A stretch of 18,716 nt of DNA from Actinomycetota bacterium. GTDB lineage: Bacteria > Actinomycetota > Thermoleophilia > Gaiellales > Gaiellaceae. Each line of letters opens with the position of its first letter. Position 1 is the first letter of the stretch. The translations under genes were made by a program, and so were the position numbers. Below the pieces are notes generated by a model. It did no database searches, was not told the origin of the DNA, and was given only the letters and a program-made list of their open reading frames with translations. Where the stretch lies: NCBI GenBank assembly GCA_003162235.1, contig PMMN01000060.1, forward strand, positions 1-18,716. Reading direction: 5' to 3'. Of the stretch, positions 14,031 through 18,716 are shown piece by piece.

Positions 14031-17000
14031 ATGAAAGCGGCAGGTAAAAAACGCGACCCGGTCGCGCTCGAGCATCCGCGTTCGGAGCATCGTCGTACCG
14101 CCGCAGACCCGGCGCGTGTCGGTGGGCTTGCTATAGAGCTCGATCGTCGCTTCGAAGCCGCCGTGTTCGATTGGGACGGCACCGCGGTCGTCGATCGCAA
14201 GGCCGATGCGAGCGAGCTGCGCGAGCTCCTCGATACGCTGCTCGAAGCCGGTTTCGATCTTGCGGTGATCACCGGTACTCACATCGGTAACGTCGACAAC
14301 CAACTCGGTCTTCGCCCTCACGGGCCTGGTCGGATCGTCGTTGCCTGCAACCGCGGTTCGGAGGTGTTCGAGCTGACAGCGATCGGCCCGCTCGCTCTCG
14401 GGCGCCGCGTTGCCAGTGACGAGGAGGAGAAGCTGCTCGACCTCGCCGCTGAGCTAACCGTCGTACGCCTGGCGGAGCGAGGACTCTCCGTCTCGGTCAT
14501 CTCCGACCGGCTCAACCGTCGCAAGATCGACCTGATTCCGCTGCCCGAGTGGGCCGATCCGCCGAAGGCGCAGCTACCCGAGTTGCTCGAGGCAGTAGAA
14601 GCGCGCTTGCAGAAGGCGGGCATCGAAGATCTGCCCGAAGCCGCCGAGCTTGCGCGCAGATGCGGCCTCGAGTCCGGCCTCCCCGATCCGCGCGTCACTT
14701 CCAACGCCAAGTACATCGAGATCGGCCTTACCGGCAAGACCGACTCGGCCCGTTACGTTCTTTCCTGGCTCGCACGCCGTGGTATTCGTCCGGAACAGAC
14801 CCTGATCGCCGGCTACGAGTTCGGACCGCTCGGCAACCACCCCGGCTCGGACTCCCGGTTGCTCGTACCCAAGGCGGCGGGCGCGGTCTGCTTCTCGGTT
14901 GGTCCCGAGCCCGGAGGCACACCCGAAGGCGTTCTCGATCTCGGCGGCGGTCCCGAGCGCTTCTACGAGATTCTTTCCGACCAGCTCCGCCGCCGTAACG
15001 AGAACGAGCTTCCCGGGCGCGTCCCGGAGGAGGGCTGGGAGGTGGTCATAGACGGTCAAGGAGGCGACGAGGAGACCGTTCGCGAGACGCTGCTCACTAT
15101 CTCCGACGGCCACATAGGCACGCGTGGCACTCTGCTTTCCGGCACCGGCAATGGCCCGCCGGTTCTCGCCGGTGGACGCTACGCCGGTCGCGGCTCCGAA
15201 GAGGAGATCCTCGCGGCTCCGATCTGGAACAGGATCGAGGCCGCCGAGGCCGAGCATGTGCGCCGGGTGCTCGACCTGCGCACCGGAACACTTCGTCACG
15301 AGCTCACGAGCGCAGACGGATCGAAGCTCGATGCGCTGCTTTTCCACTCGCTCGCCCGACCGGAAACGGCTTGCCTGCGTGCGAGCGGCCCGGGCAAGAT
15401 GCTCGACTCCCCCTCGCCGCTGGTCGCCCCCGATCAAGCTGGAACGGAGACCCACTTCCATCGCCTCGGCGACGTGACGATCGGCGAGTCCGTGAACGTC
15501 GAGCGAGTCGTCGCTGCAGCCAGCGAGAAACGGGGAGACCTTTCGCTCGAGCGCATCGTCAGCTACGGCCGCTCCGAGCTCGAGCCTATAGCTGCGCTCC
15601 GGTCGGCCCGAGAGGCGGGGTTCGATCAGCTCTACGCCGAGCACCGCGAGCGCTGGGGCGAGCGCTGGCTCGACTCGGACGTCGTAATCGAAGGAGATCC
15701 GAGCCTTCAGTTGGCTGTGCGCTACTCGCTCTTCGGGTTGATCTCGGCCGCACCCGACGTCGGTGAAGCCGCGGTCGGCGCCGGCGCTCTCTCTGGCTCC
15801 AGGTACCGCGGGCACATCTTCTGGGACACCGAGGTCTTTTCGCTCCCCTTCTTCGCCGGCACCCATCCGGCCTCCGCGCGCGCGATCCTGCGCTACCGGC
15901 TCAACCGTCTCGAGCCGGCACGTGCCGCGGCACAGGCCTCGGGTCGCCAAGGGGCGCGCTTCCCCTGGGAGTCGACACGCTCCGGACTCGACGTGACTCC
16001 GCGGAGCGGACGGCTACCCAACGGCGAGATCATGGCCATTCGCACCGGTCGCCTCGAGGAGCACATCACCGCCGATATCGCCTGGGCCGCTGACTGCTAT
16101 CTCGCCTGGTCGGGCGACGAGGCTTTCGCCGTCGAGGCGCAGACGATCTTTGTCGAGGCGGCCCGTTACTGGGCCTCGAGGATCCGCTTCGACTCGGGCG
16201 GCGCCGGTCACATCTACACCGTGATCGGGCCCGACGAGTACCACGAGCCGGTGGACGACTCGAGCTTTACCAACATCATGGCCCGCTGGACTCTGCGACG
16301 GGCCGCGCGCTCGGTGCGAAACCGGCCCCGCGCCGGCGTCGAAGACCGTGAGATCGAACGCTGGCTGGAACTCGCGGACTGCCTGGTGGACGGTTATGAC
16401 CCCAAGACCGGCATCTACGAGGAGTTCGCGGGCTTCAACAAGCTCGAGCCGATCATCGCCGCCGAGCTCGGGGAACGTCCGTTTGCGGGCGAGTCCGTCC
16501 TACCGATGACGCGATTGCGTAATTCGCAGGTCGTCAAACAAGCGGACGTCGTGCTCCTGCACCACCTCGTCCCCGAGGAGGTGGCCGAGCACTCGCTCGA
16601 GCCGAACCTGGCCTTCTACGAGCCGCGTACCTCCCACGGCAGCTCCCTCTCCCCCGCGATCCACGCGCTTCTATTCGCCCGCACCGGCGAGCTCGGGCAG
16701 GCCGAGCGTTATCTGCGCATGGCCGCCAATTTCGACCTCGAAGACCGGAACCGCACCAGTCACTGCGGTTTGCACACGGCAACCATGGGCGGCGTCTGGC
16801 AGGCGCTCGCGTACGGTTTCGCCGGCCTGCGCCCGCACGGTGACGCACTGATTGTCGATCCGCACATCCCGGTGCGCTGGAGGGCGCTCGAGCTGACGGT
16901 GCGCTTCCGCGGCGCGCGCGTTCACATCCGGGCCGAGCACGAGCGGACACTCGTCTGGAGCGATACGCCGACGTCGATAGCCGTCGGCACGAACGGTGCG

Positions 17001-17138
17001 CTGGTCGATGTCGGCCCGGCCGGAATCGAGCTCCGGGCGAGCGCGGACGGCTCGGCACGCATCTCCGCACCTATCTGGTCTCCGGTCTTGGTGCCGGGCA
17101 TCGACGAGCGGCCCGTAGGCGACGAAGCCGCGACCTGA
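14031..17138 (+). CDS. HAD domain-GH65 fusion, disaccharide phosphorylase type
   Basis: This 1035-residue protein fuses two enzymes. Residues about 41-325 form a HAD phosphatase/mutase-like domain: FDWDGT has Asp47 and Asp49 of motif I, VITGTH is motif II, and TGKTDSARYV may supply the motif III lysine. The expected acidic motif IV reads GYEFGPLGNHPGSDS at 261-275, so Tyr262 stands where an Asp is usual. From about 335 a family 65 glycoside phosphorylase follows, with FWDTEVFSLPFF in the barrel, GPDEYHE at 733-739 (predicted general acid Glu736), KQADVVLL (Lys836, Gln837) and the phosphate-binding SHGSS near His869. GH65 enzymes phosphorolyse alpha-glucobioses such as maltose, trehalose or kojibiose; the HAD part could act on the sugar phosphate released. 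The substrate cannot be told. ATG 14031 is the only start in frame. Confidence 0.92.
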   Translation: MKAAGKKRDPVALEHPRSEHRRTAADPARVGGLAIELDRRFEAAVFDWDGTAVVDRKADASELRELLDTLLEAGFDLAVITGTHIGNVDNQLGLRPHGPGRIVVACNRGSEVFELTAIGPLALGRRVASDEEEKLLDLAAELTVVRLAERGLSVSVISDRLNRRKIDLIPLPEWADPPKAQLPELLEAVEARLQKAGIEDLPEAAELARRCGLESGLPDPRVTSNAKYIEIGLTGKTDSARYVLSWLARRGIRPEQTLIAGYEFGPLGNHPGSDSRLLVPKAAGAVCFSVGPEPGGTPEGVLDLGGGPERFYEILSDQLRRRNENELPGRVPEEGWEVVIDGQGGDEETVRETLLTISDGHIGTRGTLLSGTGNGPPVLAGGRYAGRGSEEEILAAPIWNRIEAAEAEHVRRVLDLRTGTLRHELTSADGSKLDALLFHSLARPETACLRASGPGKMLDSPSPLVAPDQAGTETHFHRLGDVTIGESVNVERVVAAASEKRGDLSLERIVSYGRSELEPIAALRSAREAGFDQLYAEHRERWGERWLDSDVVIEGDPSLQLAVRYSLFGLISAAPDVGEAAVGAGALSGSRYRGHIFWDTEVFSLPFFAGTHPASARAILRYRLNRLEPARAAAQASGRQGARFPWESTRSGLDVTPRSGRLPNGEIMAIRTGRLEEHITADIAWAADCYLAWSGDEAFAVEAQTIFVEAARYWASRIRFDSGGAGHIYTVIGPDEYHEPVDDSSFTNIMARWTLRRAARSVRNRPRAGVEDREIERWLELADCLVDGYDPKTGIYEEFAGFNKLEPIIAAELGERPFAGESVLPMTRLRNSQVVKQADVVLLHHLVPEEVAEHSLEPNLAFYEPRTSHGSSLSPAIHALLFARTGELGQAERYLRMAANFDLEDRNRTSHCGLHTATMGGVWQALAYGFAGLRPHGDALIVDPHIPVRWRALELTVRFRGARVHIRAEHERTLVWSDTPTSIAVGTNGALVDVGPAGIELRASADGSARISAPIWSPVLVPGIDERPVGDEAAT

Positions 17139-17218
17139 GCCGGCCCCCGGCGGAACTCCGGCAGCCGCAGGCCGCGCCCTTCCTCGGCGCACTCTCGGCC
17201 TTCCAGGATCCCGGCTAG

Positions 17219-17443
17219 CTAGAGAACCAGCGCCTCGGTTGGGAGGAGCTGATCTGACTCCAGCGGCTCAAATCGAGCCCGGTACTCATCAAGCGAGGTG
17301 AAGGGACGCCAGAGCGGACGATCCCACTCACTTCCGTGGCACATAGGGCAAACCGGCGGCGGTATGGCGAGGGCTATTCCATAACCACATCCAGCGCAGA
17401 TGTAGTCGGCCTTTTGATCAGAGACGGTGTCCACCAGCGGCAT
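17219..17443 (-). CDS. Small zinc-ribbon (rubredoxin-like) protein
   Basis: The 74-residue protein carries two CxxC pairs, Cys16/Cys19 (CAGCGYGI) and Cys32/Cys35 (CPMC), in the order and spacing of rubrerythrin- or rubredoxin-like metal sites. The region after it (WDRPLWRPFTSLDEYRARF) is an Arg/Trp-rich tail. It may bind iron for electron transfer or only zinc. ATG 17443 has a GGGGG run 7 nt upstream, preferred over the longer frame from 17515. A TAGAAT hexamer at 17481-17486 could be its -10, giving a leader of about 30 nt. It is convergent with the HAD-GH65 gene. Confidence 0.78.
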   Translation of the reverse strand: MPLVDTVSDQKADYICAGCGYGIALAIPPPVCPMCHGSEWDRPLWRPFTSLDEYRARFEPLESDQLLPTEALVL

Positions 17444-17747
17444 TCGCGGACCCCCATACGACGTTAAGGTTTCTTTCAGTATTCTACCTCGGAAGTGACC
17501 CCCGAACAGGAGCAAAACCCGCGTTTTGGTCGCATATTCCGGGTTTTTTGATCGTTCGTACGGGCGTTATAGCGAACGCGCTATCGCCTTTAGTCACGGT
17601 TTTCGTGGCCAAACCGAAGCCGGAATACGTCGAGTTTCTTGCGTCCGGCTTGCACGTCGCGCTCGGCCACGAGATGGCCGTCCAGACCCCCACACCGCTC
17701 AGCGGACCTCGCCGTTCGTCCGGAGAAGGACCTGCTCTGGGGGGAGA
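17444..17747. other. 304-bp gap between zinc-ribbon gene and tRNA-Gly
   Basis: The left part holds the likely promoter of the zinc-ribbon gene (TAGAAT at 17481-17486) and an 8-bp inverted repeat AAAACCCG (17514-17521) with CGGGTTTT (17540-17547), continued by TT on the plus strand. The right part, about 17550-17700, has a plus-strand frame with gene-like third-position GC (VTVFVAKPKPEYVEFLASG), but it lacks a ribosome-binding site and runs on through the antisense of the tRNA. I cannot support a gene there. Confidence 0.5.
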
Positions 17748-17820
17748 AGCGGACGACGGGCCTCGAACCCGCGACCTTCGGCTTGGGAAGCCGATGCTCT
17801 ACCAGCTGAGCTACGTCCGC
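17748..17820 (-). tRNA. tRNA-Gly(CCC)
   Basis: The minus strand gives a complete cloverleaf: acceptor GCGGACG with CGTCCGC, D-arm GCTC-AGCTGGTA-GAGC, anticodon stem TCGGC/GCCGA around loop TTCCCAA, and T-arm GCGGG-TTCGAGG-CCCGT, whose last pair is G-T. The anticodon CCC reads GGG. The discriminator is U, as expected for bacterial glycine tRNAs, and CCA is not encoded. Confidence 0.97.
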
Positions 17821-17913
17821 GCGCCGAAAACGATAGCGCACTCCCCCTCTCCGCCTTAGAGCCTATTTCGCTAGACCTGCACGCCCGAGGCGGCCGATCC
17901 GCGGCGCCAGCAA

Positions 17914-17961
17914 CCGAAGGGCCGCTCACCGCACTACCAGTGCGCTTTCACAACCCTTCGG
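17914..17961. repeat. Nested inverted repeat
   Basis: An outer 8-bp stem CCGAAGGG (17914-17921) with CCCTTCGG (17954-17961) encloses an inner 6-bp stem CGCACT (17930-17935) with AGTGCG (17939-17944). No T-run follows on either strand. It lies between tRNA-Gly and the next plus-strand gene. It could be a transcript structure or a small repeat element. Confidence 0.6.
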
Positions 17962-18071
17962 CCACTGACATCCACGGCTTGACCCCCTTGAACGCACATC
18001 CCTACCGAAAGAGGCTCTTGCCAAGCGTATTGCTCTTGCCTCCGGGCCTCGGTTGTGCGATAAGTCCGCCA

Positions 18072-18506
18072 GTGTCCGTTCGTGCCCGCCTTCTCGTGAT
18101 GCTCGTCTTAGCCCTCGGCGCCGCCGCGACGGCCGTCGCCACCGCCCAGAACGGCGGCTCCCGCAAGGCGGCAAAAACCCAGCCGGCGAAGACGATGCCC
18201 AAGCCGCCGAAGACACATCCGGGGCCGCCGCCGGTTCGCCATCAGACCACGCCCACGACGCCGCGTCCGCTCGGCAACATGCCCGCGATCAACGACGCGA
18301 AGGACAGGCTCGCGCTCGACGCCTTCATCGCGGCGCGGCCGGCGCTTGCGCCCTGGCGCGATCTGATCTGGTACTCCGCGCACTACAGCTATTCGAACAT
18401 GAGCGCGCGCGGTCTGGCCGGGATGCTCTGGTGCATCGACTTCCGCGTCGCCGCCTGCAGTCGATCCGAAGACGCCAAGGCCAAGCAGCTACTCCGCAGC
18501 GGCTAA
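18072..18506 (+). CDS. Secreted Pro/Thr-rich protein of unknown function
   Basis: The predicted 144-residue protein starts at GTG 18072 with a signal peptide or anchor (VRARLLVMLVLALGAAATAVATAQ). A low-complexity Lys/Pro/Thr linker spans about 30-66, followed by a compact C-terminal domain at 70-144 with PAINDAKDRLALDAFIAARP and two cysteines (121 and 129). The frame is open far upstream, but that part overlaps tRNA-Gly antisense and lacks a signal peptide. No ribosome-binding site stands out. I recognise no family; the linker suggests attachment of the small domain outside the membrane. It converges on the transporter gene with 6 bp between stop codons. Confidence 0.72.
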   Translation: MSVRARLLVMLVLALGAAATAVATAQNGGSRKAAKTQPAKTMPKPPKTHPGPPPVRHQTTPTTPRPLGNMPAINDAKDRLALDAFIAARPALAPWRDLIWYSAHYSYSNMSARGLAGMLWCIDFRVAACSRSEDAKAKQLLRSG

Positions 18507-18512
18507 AAGAGC

Positions 18513-18716
18513 CTACGATGACTGCTCTCCAAGTTGCGGCAGGCCCGCCACTTCACTGACCGCGGTTTCGGTCGGCTCGCCGAGAACTACCAGCGAGCCC
18601 GCGACCAGAACTAATGCGCCACCTGCGACGATCGCAAGCCCCATCCGCTGGCCGAGGATAAGCCAGGCCAGAAGCGACGCCGAGACGGGCTCAATGTAGG
18701 AGAGGAAGCCCATCGC
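18513..18716 (-). CDS. EamA/DMT-superfamily transporter, C-terminal end (cut by window end)
   Basis: The minus-strand frame runs to the last base of the window. Its visible 67 residues contain the typical end of an EamA permease: FLSYIEPVSASLLAWLILGQ followed by the last membrane helix (GLAIVAGGALVLVAGSLVVLG) and a polar tail. EamA proteins usually have ten helices and export or import small metabolites. The substrate cannot be inferred. The first eight or so helices lie outside the window. Confidence 0.85.
   Translation of the reverse strand, partial: AMGFLSYIEPVSASLLAWLILGQRMGLAIVAGGALVLVAGSLVVLGEPTETAVSEVAGLPQLGEQSS

Noticed and set aside
13773..14321. 182-codon minus-strand frame between the HIT and HAD-GH65 genes
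   Set aside because: A third of it is antisense to the HAD motif I region and the rest shows no protein-like pattern.
17748..17820. tRNA-Gly or tRNA-Arg as an integration site for a mobile element
   Set aside because: No integrase, no repeat of the tRNA 3' end and no foreign-looking gene cargo is visible in the window.
17590..17841. Minus-strand frame with DVAQLVEHRLPKPKVAGSRPVV
   Set aside because: This is the translated tRNA-Gly, a well-known false protein.
17526..18071. Extension of the secreted-protein frame to 326 codons
   Set aside because: It crosses tRNA-Gly antisense and would bury the signal peptide in the middle of the protein.
1..18716. CRISPR arrays or clusters of defence genes
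   Set aside because: No regularly spaced repeats and no recognisable defence, toxin-antitoxin or phage genes were found.

Overview
The window is a high-GC bacterial chromosome segment. The actinobacterial-type HIT/Ap4A-phosphorylase-like protein, the Gram-positive-style SOS boxes, the GerMN/Gmad2 lipoprotein and the gene order point to Actinobacteria, plausibly a deep-branching lineage such as Thermoleophilia. That placement is inference. No mobile element, phage gene or CRISPR array is visible.

Region 1 (1-9969, all minus strand) is one tightly packed housekeeping cluster. In transcription order it reads: a YggU/DUF167 protein, a TraR/DksA-type zinc-finger protein, lspA, rluD, a 122-bp gap with a folded rpsB leader, then rpsB, tsf, pyrH, frr, uppS, cdsA, dxr, rseP and ispG (cut by the window start). 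Several junctions are stop/start overlaps of 1-4 nt, which implies translational coupling. The cluster joins translation (S2, EF-Ts, RRF, RluD), UMP synthesis, isoprenoid precursor synthesis (Dxr, IspG), the lipid carrier made from it (UppS), phospholipid activation (CdsA) and membrane proteolysis (LspA, RseP).

Region 2 (10067-12278) is an envelope and stress segment. It starts with a small membrane-anchored LysM protein whose promoter carries two SOS/LexA-type palindromes, one in the -35/-10 spacer and one covering the start codon. This resembles SOS division inhibitors of the YneA type and is the most interesting item here. Upstream lie a YfcE-like phosphoesterase, a secreted protein of unknown function and, on the plus strand, a GerMN/Gmad2 lipoprotein.

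Region 3 (12319-13675) holds a small membrane protein candidate, tRNA-Arg(CCG), a strong plus-strand terminator preceded by hairpins with no gene (possible small RNA), a short hypothetical gene and a HIT hydrolase.

Region 4 (13676-18716) holds a gene-poor 355-bp stretch, a 1035-residue HAD-GH65 fusion (disaccharide phosphorylase type), a zinc-ribbon protein, tRNA-Gly(CCC), a secreted Pro/Thr-rich protein and the C-terminal end of an EamA/DMT transporter cut by the window end.

Starts were chosen by reading frame, ribosome-binding sites and overlaps. Several genes appear to be nearly leaderless, with a -10 hexamer 6-9 nt before the start codon. All functions are assigned from motifs read by eye; no search was run.
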